The notes under the pieces were generated by a model that saw only the letters and a list, made by a program, of their open reading frames with translations, did not search any database and was not told the origin of the DNA. A stretch of 64,000 nucleotides of DNA from Alnus glutinosa (Eukaryota > Streptophyta > Magnoliopsida > Fagales > Betulaceae): the NCBI RefSeq assembly GCF_958979055.1, contig NC_084888.1:7115501-7179500 (forward strand), in the 5' to 3' direction. Shown here piece by piece: positions 1 through 11,686 of the stretch (positions are counted from its first letter, which is position 1; the number at the start of each line of letters is the position of its first letter). The translations under genes and the position numbers were made by a program.

Positions 1-360
1 ATTGTCGTTATAACTAAGGTTCTACTAGCGAACTTCTCTTTGATATACAAATGAAGTCAAGGCAATGTGAATTTTGCAGCTCATTCGATGTCAATGTTAA
101 TTTTCACAAGAGAATATTTCATACTTAATCTCCCACTGGTCTGACAATTTTAACAAAACATTCCAACATGGCCATTATGGTTTATCTTCAGCTATCCTTT
201 ACATTCAATTCTGAGAAGAGAGACATTCTTAAAAATCTCACTCGATAGCAATCAACAAGTCACCCACTCTTGGAGCATGATCTAACGTCTAGTCACTGAC
301 TGTGTAAATCCGACTAGTCATTTCAAACATTTTTGCTTCAGCATAAGCTTGAATCCCTTG
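1..360. other. Intergenic, nothing recognised
   Basis: AT-rich sequence without a coherent reading frame, RNA gene or terminal repeat that I can recognise. It ends where the inverted-repeat element starting at 361 begins. Confidence 0.5.
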
Positions 361-1644
361 GAGCATTCACAGCGAATCGTGTAAATTTCAATCTAAAATA
401 GCTAACTAAAACCCACTTTATCTAGTTTAGTTAATTAGTTTTAAAAGACACCATACATCCAAATATCTATTCTTATCTCTATATTCTTTCTTTATTCTTT
501 TTTATTGACATGTGACCTCTACTAGAAAATTCTGACTTTTCACTTTTTCATTTCAGTTCTTCTTGAGTTTTCCAGACTCTTCATATTGCAGAAACTCAAC
601 CGGGTTGTACGGGTACTCAATAAGGCGATCTCATCTCCAAACAAACAGAAAGAGAGAATTGAAGAATGGCTTGCTGACAGTGTTATCGTCGTCGTCACCT
701 TGGGTTTCATGTGGAGAAGGGAGACAGACTTCCACTCGTTCAGCTTCGCTCACATTCCTTGCTGGTTCAACAATAAGGAGCTTGGCGTCCTTCAATGCTG
801 GGAACCGCCCCACCTCTGCTTCTGGGCTGCCGGAATCATCTTCTAGTCCACCAGAAGTCAGCCTCTACACGGCCGATGGCATGTAGGTTCACTGAACGAT
901 TCAACGTAAATAAATTTCTAAAGAGATTTCCCAGGCTGATCATCATATATTTGTCTCATGATAAATATTGTTCCACTCAAGAAATCAGATCACGAGTTGG
1001 AAAAGAATAGCAATGTGATGGATTAATAGATGCACTATCATAGCAGCATATGGCAAGCAGTTTCAGTAAACTTCGAAGAGTCAAACCGCAGTTTCACTAT
1101 CAAACACACTGCCGGACGATACCCACTGGAAATCAGCTCCAGGTCTCACCAGCGACCATGGATCCAATCTTCCTCTCCCTCCAATCAGAATCTCTCCTCT
1201 CTCTGTTTCGGTTTCGCCCTCTCTCTTATCTCGACTTCTCCATCTCTCTCAACTTCCGTCTCTCTCTCTCTCTGTTCCCCCTTCTCCTTCAAAAATGGAA
1301 ACTGGTTCTGCCAACTAGGGAGAAGAGGAAGGTGGATAGGTAGGGAGGAGGTTTGTTTGGGAAAGTCTGCGAGAGAAGAGAGAAAAGGCAGGAGAAAGGC
1401 AGAGAAGGGAAAGCCGGAAGTTTCGAGAGAGTGAGAGATCGAATAAGAGAGAAGAAGAGAAAAATTAATAAAATAACAATACGTTTGTGAACAGTGTCAC
1501 ACCACATGAGGCGTGACACTGTTCACAAATCCAGTGAAAACGTATTCTAGCATTGCTTTGGATAATCTGTTGGAGGAGCGTTTTCATGCTTTTGCTATCT
1601 ATTCTAGCAAAAAGTGGGTTTTACATAACCTACTGTGAATGCTC
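361..1644. mobile_element. Non-autonomous Harbinger/Tourist-like DNA element
   Basis: Both ends carry the same inverted terminus: GAGCATTCACAG at 361 and its reverse complement ending at 1644. Imperfect similarity continues inward (TGTAAA, then AAAACCCACTTT on both sides). The flanking trinucleotides are TTG on the left and TTA on the right, close to the TWA target duplication of PIF/Harbinger elements. No transposase is encoded, and the short frames inside look random. Superfamily assignment rests on the GAGCAT terminus and is an inference. Confidence 0.55.
1484..1529. repeat. Perfect 17-bp foldback
   Basis: Arms at 1484-1500 and 1513-1529 are perfect reverse complements (core GTGAACAGTGTCAC) around a 12-nt loop. 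It lies near the right end of the Harbinger-like element and probably belongs to it or to a smaller inserted foldback. Confidence 0.7.
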
Positions 1645-1990
1645 TTACGATTCTCTACAAGGTCTTGCAGAGCAGCAATGGGGAGAAGATCCTATGCCTT
1701 TTCTGACATTTCAGTCATTCAGTGGCATTGTTCACTCTATATAGAAATTCATAACAAGTCAGACTGTACAAACCTGCTGGTATTATGTAAAACCCTACAG
1801 AGTTAAGAGAAGCACCAAAGCTATGATATTCACAATTCCCAACCTTCTAATCTAAATAGGAAGAGTGATCCCTATATTTGCTAATCCAAAGCTCGGAAAT
1901 CGCATAGCCAAGTAGTTAGTTCATAAGAGAAAGCACTCGATGAATAAAAATTCATATATCATTTAAAAAGACAGATTTCTTTAGAGGCTA
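1645..1990. other. Intergenic, nothing recognised
   Basis: Between the Harbinger-like element and the short LINE-type insertion. No gene or repeat structure seen. Confidence 0.5.
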
Positions 1991-2038
1991 CGTTTTTTTT
2001 GATAAGTAAATAGATTTATTGAAAGCGTAAGGCGCCCC
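1991..2038 (-). mobile_element. Tiny 5'-truncated LINE/SINE-type insertion
   Basis: A 48-bp insert starting with a poly-T run followed by GATAAGTAA is flanked by an exact 10-bp direct repeat, TTAGAGGCTA, at 1981-1990 and 2039-2048. The poly-T reads as a poly-A tail on the minus strand, which fits target-primed reverse transcription of a very short 3' end. It lies about 190 bp downstream of the stop codon of the mL40-like gene. Confidence 0.65.
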
Positions 2039-2227
2039 TTAGAGGCTAAGTTAAGCAGGTGAATCACACTGGTGCATATCAATGGCCAATTTCCACTAAA
2101 GAATAGGCAATCGTTGAATTCAGCTATACCCAATTTCTATACCACTACCCATGACCAAATTCAGCAGGAACACAAACAAATTAAGCACTCAAAAGATAAA
2201 AAACACAAACTTTAACCTCTGCTTGGA

Positions 2228-2980
2228 TCATCTGAGCTTCTCCCTCCCACTGCTCTTCTTCGCCGCTTCCTTGACCTTATCAATGTAACCCTCAATCGGC
2301 GGAGTCAAAGTCGCCATGAACCGGTTCGCTGGGAAAGGAGTCAAATCCGGCACCAAAGCCGCCGCTCTCAAATCCTCCGGCAGCGCCTCGATGGCCTCCT
2401 TCTTCAGCCTCAAGAACGTCGACTCCGCGGCCTGCCTTGCACGGTGCCGCCGCATCAGAACCCTACTGTGCTCCTTCGCCAATCGGCGCCCATCCTCCAC
2501 CGTGAGCTCGTACTTGGGGATCTTGTCGGCGTCGACGAGTCCCAGAGATATCAGATCCAAGCCCGGGGTCCCAATAATCACCGGCTCCTCCGAGAGTCCC
2601 ATCTTCTCCTTGTAGTCCTTCTTCTTCATCATCTCCAGCTCTCGCTGCCGGTCTTTGCTGAGGAGGCCGAGCTTCTCTCTCTTGGCTTCGCGTGCTCTTT
2701 CTCTAGGGGTCAGGTATCGGACGGGCGTGGGAGCATTTAGGCACAGATTCTCGAGCCTGTCTTCTCGCTCGAACGGTTTTTTGGCTCCCACTCCGCTGCT
2801 CTTGGATTCAGGCTGGCCTTTTTTGGTGTTCATTTTGGACCGCTTTATGGTTTGGCCTGCTTTGATTTTGGCCTTGCCCTTGGCGGTTCCGCTAACCGGC
2901 CGTTGCTGGAGGAATTGGTGGCTCCAGGAGGACTCCACCGACGACGCCAGGGGCTTTAGCTTTGCGATTCGGAGGAGCAT
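2228..2980 (-). CDS. Mitochondrial large-subunit ribosomal protein mL40-like
   Basis: This is a single-exon frame of 250 residues with an ATG start at 2980. The N-terminus (residues 1-40) is rich in Lys, Arg, Ser and Ala, lacks acidic residues except one Glu, and looks like a mitochondrial presequence. Residues 90-130 are strongly basic. Residues 158-203 form a probable long helix, followed by PDLTPFPANRF and LTPPIEGY (211-232). Helix, then D-P/L-x-FPF-like, then TPPI is the arrangement I recall from the mL40 (MRPL40) family, so I infer a structural protein of the mitochondrial ribosome. Sequence composition, coding strand and absence of stops support a real gene; antisense frames over it are shadows. 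The family name is less certain than the gene itself; an unannotated plant mitochondrial protein remains possible. Confidence 0.7.
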   Translation of the reverse strand: MLLRIAKLKPLASSVESSWSHQFLQQRPVSGTAKGKAKIKAGQTIKRSKMNTKKGQPESKSSGVGAKKPFEREDRLENLCLNAPTPVRYLTPRERAREAKREKLGLLSKDRQRELEMMKKKDYKEKMGLSEEPVIIGTPGLDLISLGLVDADKIPKYELTVEDGRRLAKEHSRVLMRRHRARQAAESTFLRLKKEAIEALPEDLRAAALVPDLTPFPANRFMATLTPPIEGYIDKVKEAAKKSSGREKLR

Positions 2981-3840
2981 TTTCTGGACGACAAATGCCG
3001 CTGAACCCGGACGAGGGAGGGTTTTGGGGCTTCAAGGGCTTCAATGGGTTTTAGATAAAAACGACCCGTTTTGTTGTGTCGTTTTAAATTATAAGGACGA
3101 CAAATTACAAAGTGTTCAGGCCTTTTGTTTGTTCCCTCAAATAAAAAACACTCCCATTGAGTATTTTACTTTCTAGCTTTTATATCAGTTCTTTTAGCCA
3201 TGGAAGCATTTGTCTTCTCAGTTACAGAGCGTTTTCCTTTCATCACCACCAGAGGTTTCATGTTAAGAATCATTGATCTTATGACCATGGATTCTAAATA
3301 GAATCCTCTGAAGCTTAACAGCTTGAATGCTTCCTCATTTTATTGTCATGAAAGGTCCTTCTTAGGCCTTCAGACAAAAGATCATACATTTTTTCGCTGC
3401 TGCAATCAGACATAATTGATAATTCCACCTTATTTTTCCTATGTATCACAGGTGTTATATCACATTCAAAAGGTTATGTTGGTCCGCGTCTTCAAATGGA
3501 ACTTCAAACCACCAACAAAATGTAGAATCCACGTAGGGCTTATCAGCCCCAGATTTAGACCATATGCATGGAGCAACAAGAGCTTATAAGAGCTGCTTCA
3601 TAATCACAATCACAGGAGTATAATTAATAACTGCATCGATTTAGAGGTGTAAACAGAAAGCCGCCCAAGTCTTACTTGAAGAACCAAATGAGAAAATACA
3701 AGAGTAATGACAATTGATTCAAAACCTATTCTACATCACAGGATACAAATGCCTCTTATACAGGAAATACAGAGAACCAAGACAACATGATGATTGCAGA
3801 CGAATATATAAAGCTACACTTGACGCCAAATCATATGAAC
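2981..3840. other. Intergenic: mL40-like promoter and CURT1A 3' flank
   Basis: Two minus-strand genes follow each other here. The right part should contain the CURT1A 3' untranslated region, and the part next to 2981 the mL40-like promoter and leader. No other feature is evident. Confidence 0.5.
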
Positions 3841-6360
3841 TTATTCAGTTCCAGCAATCTTCTTCTTCAATGCTTCAATATCTGTAGCTAGTTCTTTTCT
3901 GCTTGACTGAAGAAAAGGAACCATATCATTCGTTAGCAAGAGGTGATTTATTTGCAAATGAAAAATACATGTGGTCCACCAAGATCATGATAATCACTGG
4001 CTTATCTTAGATATGGAATACATAAGATGTGAAGATAATGAGGTTGCAAACATCTGTCCCTCTGTCAGGTTTGACAGTCACTGGATTTTTTTTTCCCCCT
4101 TTTCAGAGAATTAGAAGTTAAGACTTAACAATGAGATCTAATTCACACCAATTTGGGGGTGGCGAAGGAAATTCCAAAGCTTTCCAAACTAACAATAAAA
4201 AGACTAAAAATCTAATTTTCAAAGGGAAAACAAATTATGAGCGATAGAAAATGGGCCACCAAATTAATTTGGGGGTTGCAGATGGAATGAGAAAATGAAA
4301 TGCAACAAAAACTATCTAATTTCCCTGAGACCCAATTCTATACAAGAACAATCCGTACTCATAAAATATTGTAATTATAATTTTAAAGCAAGAAAAAAAA
4401 TAGTAGTGTCGCAGATTTACCTTGAAGAGAAGATAACGGTAGACAAACCATCCTGTATATCCTAGCCCTACCAACTCCAGAATCTTTGGAAGCTGGTAAA
4501 AGGAGAAAATCATGTCAGGTTTCTTGAATAAAGATTTAAAAGGAGAAAGAAAATTTTGGGAGAGAGAGAGAGAGAAAGTAAAAGCATTTCTTATTTGCAG
4601 AAAATTAATCAGCCAACTAAGGACCTGAATAGCATACATTCCTTGATATAATCCACTTTAACTAGATAGAAGCATGTTTTATTTTAAAAGAAATCACCTA
4701 CCAAAGGGACTGAGTTGACAGCACCAACTAGAATTGAAGAAAGCCAAACAGCAACTACTGCCCCACCTCCATAGAGAAGTACTGTGGACTTGTTTTCAAC
4801 TGCATCCCACTAATTATTACAAAAGAAGGAAACCATTGAAAACCACAGAATTTTTTACTCAATCAAAAAAGTACTATTCGTAAGCGGCAAAGGGTCAGAA
4901 CAAAAGTCAGGAAATTTAAAAGACACAAGCTGGAGAAAAATGGTAAAATTTCTTCAATATTATTAAGCAAGCTTTCCTTCTCACCTTCTCCTTCAAGTCT
5001 GAAAAAAGCTCACTAGTGTCAATAGAAGTGGATGTCTCTTCTGAAGATGAGGCTCTGATATGAAGCAGAGAAGACCTGCGGGTTTCTGTTTGAAACAAGA
5101 AACTTCAGTATACATTTAGGCATTTTCAATGGATCTTTTTTTCTTTTTCTTTTTTTCCTTCTTGTCATCATTTGATAAGTGCACTTTCAAGAAGCTTTAC
5201 AAATAGAAACAACTAGAGAAATGAAAACTCAGCTTAATCACAAACCAATAAATAGTGAGAAACAGTTACAGAAAAAAGAAAAGAAAAAATACCCATTACT
5301 CTTGTTTAAAAGCTAGACATGACAAGGGCAAAAGCAACATCGCTATTACTAGCTGGTGCAGCAAAAATCAGTTTTGACCCATATGCAAAGTCACCCTCTA
5401 AAACACATCAACAACATTGTTTGGCTGCACTGGCTGCACATGTATTGCACATAATTTCGTACCCACGCTCCAAAGGTGGAGTAAGTCATAAAAGACACAT
5501 TTAGAATTTCAATGCTCTCATTCAATTCCCCACCTCCCCACCTTTGATTACAATTTACAACTCGGGCACTTAGGTTCCAATCCCTCATCACCTACTATCA
5601 ATGTACCAGAAACTAAGTAGGTTGGCCTCAGTCTGAACATTAGGTTCCATTATCCTTTGCAATTAGAAGTATGTTAACTTGAATTGGTGTTTTAGCTCTG
5701 TTCCTTATCGTAACTCGCTGATGCGTATTGCATCAATAAATGATCCCACCACATTTCCTTCAAACAACTAACTTCAACAAACATTTTGGCTATCAGTAAA
5801 GTAAAAACACATATATATCTACACAAACCACCAGGCTACTTCCAAGTAGCAAATCATGAAGTTAAAAAAACTGTAAAGTGCTTCATGAGTCAATATATAG
5901 TTCTCCATAGCTTATATGACTTGCACTACTTTTTGTTCATGAAATGCAAAACAAACTTCCATATTTCTTTCAAATCCTTTCCACATTATTTTGCTTCCCA
6001 AAATTTTTAGAAGAACTTCAGCAGAGCCAACTAATTGTTATCACTTATCACACCCAGTTAGCTCATAATTTACCTTGAGTGACACATGAAAAAACCCATA
6101 TCACACATATTAAATATACAAAATAATAATAATAATAATAATAATCACTTCAGTCATTGAATTCTAGGTATATGCTCGACCAAATGCCTCAAAGAAAATA
6201 AGAAAGAAATACCTGAAAGCTTAGCAGTAGAAGCTCGAAAAGATGTGGAAGACAAGCGAGGTGGAAGGAAAGGCAAGGCAGAGAAGCGAGCGGTGGGGAG
6301 GCGTGGGACTAAGACGGCCGTGCTGGGATAGGGCGTCGCATATGCCGCCGCTGCTGCCAT
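3841..6360 (-). CDS. CURT1A: Protein CURVATURE THYLAKOID 1A, chloroplastic
   Basis: Five coding exons: 6360-6213, 5085-4985, 4809-4702, 4492-4421 and 3906-3841, all with GT-AG borders. They give 164 residues, the length I recall for Arabidopsis CURT1A. Residues 1 to about 60 are a Ser/Ala/Pro-rich plastid transit peptide. The mature part holds DLKEKWDAVENKSTVLLYGG, a first membrane helix (about 91-113), the loop NSVPLLPK, a second helix containing GYTGWFVYRYLLFK (about 124-143) and an acidic-basic C-terminal helix ending KKKIAGTE. CURT1 proteins oligomerise at grana margins and bend the thylakoid membrane. The start is the ATG at 6360; an in-frame TTG at 6381 gives a longer frame but is not a plausible plant start. 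Intron 1 (1127 bp) is the longest. Confidence 0.95.
6119..6145. repeat. (AAT)n microsatellite in CURT1A intron 1
   Basis: About eight uninterrupted AAT units within the first intron of CURT1A. A candidate length polymorphism with no functional sign. Confidence 0.85.
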
Positions 6361-8227
6361 GGATGATGATTGGACAGCCAAACGATATGTTTATCTCAAA
6401 TGTTGGGTTATTTGACAGTGCGGTGCTGACTTTGATTGCTGGGTCTTTGTTGCTCGAGGTTTTTTTTTCTTGTTTTTTTAATCTTTTTTATGTTCGGTAT
6501 TCGTTTGGTTATCCTTGGTGATAGTTTCGGATCCTGATTCCCGAATGCGACACGTGGAGAAACACTGGTTTCTGATTGGCTGCTTCCCTATCTGATATCC
6601 ACGCTTGTGGTTCCTCTCTCTCTCTCTTTTCTTCTTCTTCTTCTTTTCCTTTTCTGTTTTATTTCTCTTTTTTTCGGTTGGCTGTTGGTCTGTACCTGTT
6701 CACATTCCTCTCCACTGTTACTGGGCCACTGGCGCTCAAAAAGGAGTGGCTTCCCTCCGGTTTAAAGCTTACAGTTTTACCTTATTTTTAAGTAGATAAA
6801 AGCCATACATTAAAAAATAAAATTAAAATTAAAGGTTAATTAATTGCCATGTCACATATGACTAGATATAATTAAATATTTGGGAGATTGTCCCAAAAAT
6901 TATTAAGTTTTGCGTAAAAACCTAAATTTCTAATTTTGATAACTAAAAATTTGAGTTTTGACCTTGTACTACATACATTTTTTAATCATATAATTCATCC
7001 AGCTTTTAACAGAAAACTTGTCATCTGGTTAAATTAATATATAAAAATAAACTAGAGTTTATTCTATGTTAAAAATATATAAATAAAAGAAAAGACACAA
7101 AATAATTGTTTCTAGATATATTTCAATTTTCAACTCAATTATCTTTCAAAATAGAATCCGGCGTTCTTTTAGATCCCAAAAATCGTTCATGATTGAATTT
7201 GTTCAAAATTTTGCAGCAATTTTTCTTTCTATATATAACAACAAAGAATCAATCTGAAACTTATCATCAATTTTGTTATGAAGCCTAATTTTGATAATAT
7301 TTATGACTATATTGTGATTTTAGCAAATTAATATATAAAACAATACTAATTAAATAAAATAACAATAACCAAGTGCATAACAACTCAATATGATAAAATA
7401 AAGATCAAAAGGCATCAGATTAAACACAATTTGTTAACAGAAATTTATCCGGTGGCTAACAAGTTGTATCACCAAAAATGCAAAGCTTTAATGGTGTGGC
7501 AAGGAAACAAAAGAAGAAATAAACTGATATGAGAGGTGGTTTCCTTTTGGGCCGGAATCAAACATTTCGAAGACGGAGTCAAACCTAAAATCTCCTCCAT
7601 CGAAGGTAGAGTTAATGATTTTCCTTTCCCTTTTTTTTAACTTTAAGGTAGCTGAATTCGAAAGAGTTGTTTTCAACTCTAATAGAGTCGGTGTACAACC
7701 GTATTTAAAGCTTATTAAGCTACCTGCTGCAAGAGGGAAAGAGTTCTCCTCCGAGCTAAATTCAATAAATTGGAAGAACTTAGTTAAAAGAAGTTCTTCC
7801 AAATTAATCTATAAAAATGCGAGTTTGACATAAATCTTTGTCCCAACACGAGCCATGCTAAATTGATATGGAATAAGGGCATTTTTTTTTTTTAAAGCTA
7901 AGTTCAGCTTCGAGTTGGAGCTTTTCAGCCCATACTGGGCAGGACAGTGTTGTGGGTTTTACTCCACTGGACCAACAAAATGATCTTGGCCTAAAACTTT
8001 TATCTGGGTCCGAGGTTCTATCCCTAGTAAACTAATAATGCTAACTTGACCCAGTACAACGCCATGACGTCTATGAAAGCCGGCCAGATAATGACATACT
8101 ACCCGACTGTTGATATTTGGGAGAGAAAATGAATAGGAAATTTGGACTCTCCAAAAATTCATTAATTATGGACATTTTTTAACGCATTATTAAAAAGGCA
8201 CAATATACGACACTAGTTGTCGAAGGA
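6361..8227. other. Intergenic between divergent CURT1A and DUF1191 genes
   Basis: The part next to 6361 is the CURT1A promoter and leader, including a pyrimidine-rich CT/TTC tract around 6615-6660. The rest is AT-rich with no gene or clear element. A 104-codon frame at 7488-7802 has no recognisable domain and I do not call it a gene. Confidence 0.5.
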
Positions 8228-8425
8228 AGGTTTTCTATAATTATTTATTCGAATTTAAAAGAATTTAGGCACGTGATTATGAGAAATTAGTTATGAGATT
8301 CACTTGACCGGATAAGTGGTTAAGCAGTCCAATTTTTATTTGGTCAGGTAAGCCCTATAAGTAGTCTCTCATAATCACCTACCCGAATTCTTTCAAATTC
8401 AAACAAATAATTATAAAAAATCATG
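8228..8425. repeat. Foldback repeat family R1, copy 1
   Basis: Left arm (TAATTATTTATTCGAATTT, then TTTAGGCACGTGATTATGAG) and right arm (CTCATAATCACCTACCCGAA, then AAATAATTATA) are inverted copies around a short spacer. Related copies lie at about 8560-8720 and 39806-39948, so this is a dispersed MITE-like family. Borders are approximate. Confidence 0.6.
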
Positions 8426-8559
8426 ATTCGTCTCAAATTTAAGTAAATAATTGTAAAGGATAATAATCTTTAGTTATACTAAAAACACCAATTACCACCT
8501 TTACATGGATTTTGCAACGTGTAATCAAGTTAGTGCCCTATAAAATTAGTTTATGATCC

Positions 8560-8720
8560 TCTTAAATTATGTCTAAATTTAAGAGAATTTAGATAGGTGA
8601 TTATAAGAAACCACTTATGAGACATACCTAACCGAATAAGTGGTTAGTCAGCCTAATTTTTGTTTGGCTACGTAAGTTCCATAAATAATTTATCACAATT
8701 ACCTGTTCGAATAAGAGATA
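8560..8720. repeat. Foldback repeat family R1, copy 2
   Basis: It contains TTTAAGAGAATTTAGATAGG, GTGATTATAAGAAA, CGAATAAGTGGTTAG and an inverted counterpart TAATTTATCACAATTACCTG. The order of motifs matches the copy 150 bp to the left, so the pair looks like two insertions or a local duplication. Confidence 0.55.
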
Positions 8721-9292
8721 ATTCGACTAAATAAATTAAGAGGATTGATCCAATAAAATTATCACGCGGATTTTTATTATTATTATTTTATTTGGTTGCT
8801 TTTTTGTTAACCATGGGGCTTGCAAATCACTTGCCTAAAAACAAGCGCTTGTTTCTGGAGAGGCAGAGCTTCCGTCCTGTCCAATGGGACAGTCCCACCT
8901 GTCATACCCAACTCTCTTTCCCTCCTCTGACCAACTAACCCAAGCAGAAAAAGTATACTAAAATATAAATAGACAACGAAGAGTACCCAGTAACCCCCAT
9001 CTTTTTTGGGTGCATGCCAGTCTAACATGGCTTTTCGTACTCATAGAATACAACCACCAGATCCCTCCCCTGTCCCATAATCCCATTTCCCATCAACACA
9101 ACCCACTTCTCTTCCCAGCCAATTCCAAGAACATCCGACAAATCAACAATTAAAAGATTTGAAGAATTCAATGTTTTGATCTACTCATTTTGAAAAACCC
9201 ATTTGTTTCTTGAGGTGTTTTTGGTGTACCTTCTCGAACAAAGCCTCAATATACTTTTCCTATTTGTAGCGACAGCAATTCAAGAATTCGAC

Positions 9293-9304
9293 ATGAAAGA
9301 TTGA
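9293..9304 (+). promoter_or_regulatory. Minimal uORF overlapping the DUF1191 start codon
   Basis: A three-codon upstream frame (Met-Lys-Asp-stop) ends in TGA at 9302-9304. The A of that TGA is also the first base of the main ATG at 9304, giving a TGATG overlap. Whether it is in the mRNA depends on the transcription start, which I cannot see. If it is transcribed, translation of the main frame would need leaky scanning or stop-restart. Confidence 0.55.
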
Positions 9305-10173
9305 TGGGCTTCTACAACAGCTGGTACACGATCGTATGGGTGATGTTTGCTTTCTCGTTACCATCATTTGCTCGAGGCTCCAATGACTATGACATTGAGT
9401 CTTTGAATGCTTTCATTCATGATCACGCAGATAAAGCACTGTTAAAGCCACGTACAGGCACTCTGTACAATATTTCCCTCCCTGCTAACTTCTCCGGCAT
9501 GGAAGTTTCCGTTGTTCGGCTCAGAACTGGGGAATTTTGGGCTAAAGGAGCGAATTTTTCCTTCTTCCATATCCCGCCAAGGATTCAACCAATGCCTCCT
9601 GTGAGAAGACTATCCATACTATATCAAAACCTGGGCAATTGGTCTTCTTATTACTACAATGTGCCAGGTTACAGATTGGTTGCGCCTGTTGTTGGTTTCA
9701 TGGCTTACGATTCTTCCAACTCAAGCACCGTAGGTAATCGAACGGTCGATTTCAGCATCATGGGGGATCCCATTTCAGTTCATTTTTTGCATAGTAATGT
9801 GCCTGCAGAAGGGGAAAATGACGTGACGCCACAGTGTGTCAAATTTGGTGCTGATGGGTCATTTAAATTACAGGACATGAACGAGTCTTACGTTTGTATC
9901 ACACAAGGTGAAGGTCGTTTTTCTGTTGTTGTTCCAGATAAACAAGATGGGCTTGAGAAATTTTGGGCGTTCGGATTTGTTGGGCTGGTTTTGCTGCTTT
10001 TGGTTATGGCGGCCATTGCCATACTTTTGAGAAGGAAGAAGAAGATGAGAAAAATGGAGGAGCAAGCTGAAAGAGGGGTGGCTTTTGATACATTTTGGGT
10101 TGGAGGAAGTAAAATCCCTTCCGCATCAATGGTTAGAACTCAGCCAGCCCTCGAAAATCGTTATGTTCCTTGA
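9304..10173 (+). CDS. DUF1191 family single-pass membrane protein
   Basis: This is an intronless gene of 289 residues. Residues 1-25 are a hydrophobic signal peptide ending near FARG. The ectodomain (about 26-215) has seven N-x-S/T glycosylation motifs and DUF1191-type features: IESLNAFIHDHADKAL, NISLPANFSG, RLRTGEFW, the Pro-rich PPRIQPMPPVRR, and LVAPVVGFMAYD. A transmembrane helix spans 220-242 (FWAFGFVGLVLLLLVMAAIA), followed by a basic stop-transfer RRKKKMRK and a 47-residue cytosolic tail. This suggests a plasma-membrane or endomembrane glycoprotein with a luminal/apoplastic domain. The biochemical role of the family is unknown to me. The ATG at 9304 is chosen because the base triplet at 9301 is TTG. 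The gene lies head-to-head with CURT1A and tail-to-tail with the GDSL gene. Confidence 0.9.
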   Translation: MGFYNSWYTIVWVMFAFSLPSFARGSNDYDIESLNAFIHDHADKALLKPRTGTLYNISLPANFSGMEVSVVRLRTGEFWAKGANFSFFHIPPRIQPMPPVRRLSILYQNLGNWSSYYYNVPGYRLVAPVVGFMAYDSSNSSTVGNRTVDFSIMGDPISVHFLHSNVPAEGENDVTPQCVKFGADGSFKLQDMNESYVCITQGEGRFSVVVPDKQDGLEKFWAFGFVGLVLLLLVMAAIAILLRRKKKMRKMEEQAERGVAFDTFWVGGSKIPSASMVRTQPALENRYVP

Positions 10174-11686
10174 CTCACAATTTTGTTTCTTTGAACATTT
10201 TCTAGCTTTTTTCTTTTTCAAAAATTTATTTCCACTTTTTGGAAGTGAAGATACCGTTGTACCTTTTCTGAGTTATAAACTGAAAATGAAAAGCAATTTG
10301 CTACTTGTTAGTATACAATATTAAATCACCAATTGTATCAAAAACTTAAAGCTTATAAAAAATTGTTGATTTAATCATTTTTAATTAGTATTTTAATACA
10401 ATGAGTGTTGGGTTATGGGCGGACAAGTCTACGTGATCCAGATATCAAGCCCATCTAATTCAAATGTCAACCCATTAATCCGAGAGTATTAGGCCTTGGG
10501 GATGTGTAACAAGAAATCAATTCCCAAACCATTATCATACTATATAATCACATCGATGGCATCGCTGCCACCTGGGTTTCGATTTATAATTAAACCATGT
10601 ACTCCAAACTTCAAGGGTAAGCTGTGCTTTAATTAAGATGGATTGTGTTACATAAACTGGGAAGCAATTGCAAACAAGTAATTATAAAAAGTATGAGACT
10701 TTTGGTCTATGTTCAAAACTCTCTACATAATTAATTTATCACTTACTTTCTTGAATATTTTGCTGACTTTAGCATCGAAGTTATTTTAGCTGGTACTCCT
10801 AACAGGGTCCGTTGCTTATTCGCTTTCTCTTTTGCTACAAGGAAATCTATTCTGATGATGAATTTGACCAGAGATCAATGGTTCCTAAAATTTGTGTCTT
10901 ATCTAGTTGGAGTATATTTACTTAGCTGGAGTTAAAGGTAGTGAAGAGCGGCAACTTGGCTCTTGTGCCTGAAACATTCTTCGGGTATAAAATATTAAAA
11001 TGTACAAGACAAATGTAAGGATGTAGAAGAATATGAACAGCCTTTCAAGTTTAATTATTAAATGTTTTAGACCCTACGAGCAATTTGATTACTATTTTCA
11101 AATTTAACTTATTCTATTCTTGCGTATAAGCAAGCAATAAATACTCTTTTTTTAGTCTGCCTCCATAAATAATTAATTAACTTATGCACCATTCAAAACT
11201 AAGAATCCACGATGTTTAATGGGTATTGACGAGATGTCCATCCACAAGCCTTTTACATTTATAAAATTTGCTAGTTCCTCTTAATATGACTGGTTCATCT
11301 TTTGAATTGAGCCTAATAATCCACATTCGCTAATGTATTTGTGTATAATAAAAATGCTTCTATAATGCTCCTATCGACGCGCCAAAAGTTCAGCATCCAA
11401 TTTGCGGCGCTTAATTTAATTAGTTCATAGAGTTTCGTTGGAGTCGGTATATATGACCAACTGATGGAAGATATTAGAAATTTGTTAAATGGCTTCCAAT
11501 CATGGTTTATAGGGCAAATTGGAAGGGAAGCAAATCATTCTTTGGCCAAATCCGCTCTCCAACAATCTTTGGACAAAGTGTGGAGGCAGAATAGTCCTGG
11601 TTTTATGCTGAGCAAGATGTCTCTTTTTGAGTGAGATTATTTGACAATTTATTGGCTTGAAATGTGACTTAATGAGAAGGATTGGA
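10174..11686. other. Intergenic between convergent DUF1191 and GDSL genes
   Basis: Contains the 3' untranslated regions of both genes and AT-rich spacer. No additional gene, RNA or bounded repeat was recognised. Confidence 0.5.

Noticed and set aside
563..1434. Several frames of 60-134 codons
   Set aside because: They lie inside an inverted-repeat element, are low-complexity (Ser/Leu-rich from CT tracts) and lack domains.
2316..3176. Open frames on the plus strand across the mL40-like gene
   Set aside because: They are antisense shadows of a well-formed minus-strand coding frame and show no domain.
6361..6381. Longer CURT1A N-terminus starting at 6381
   Set aside because: The triplet is TTG. 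The first ATG in frame is at 6360 and gives the family length of 164 residues.
9301..9303. DUF1191 start at 9301
   Set aside because: The triplet is TTG; the ATG at 9304 begins the same frame.
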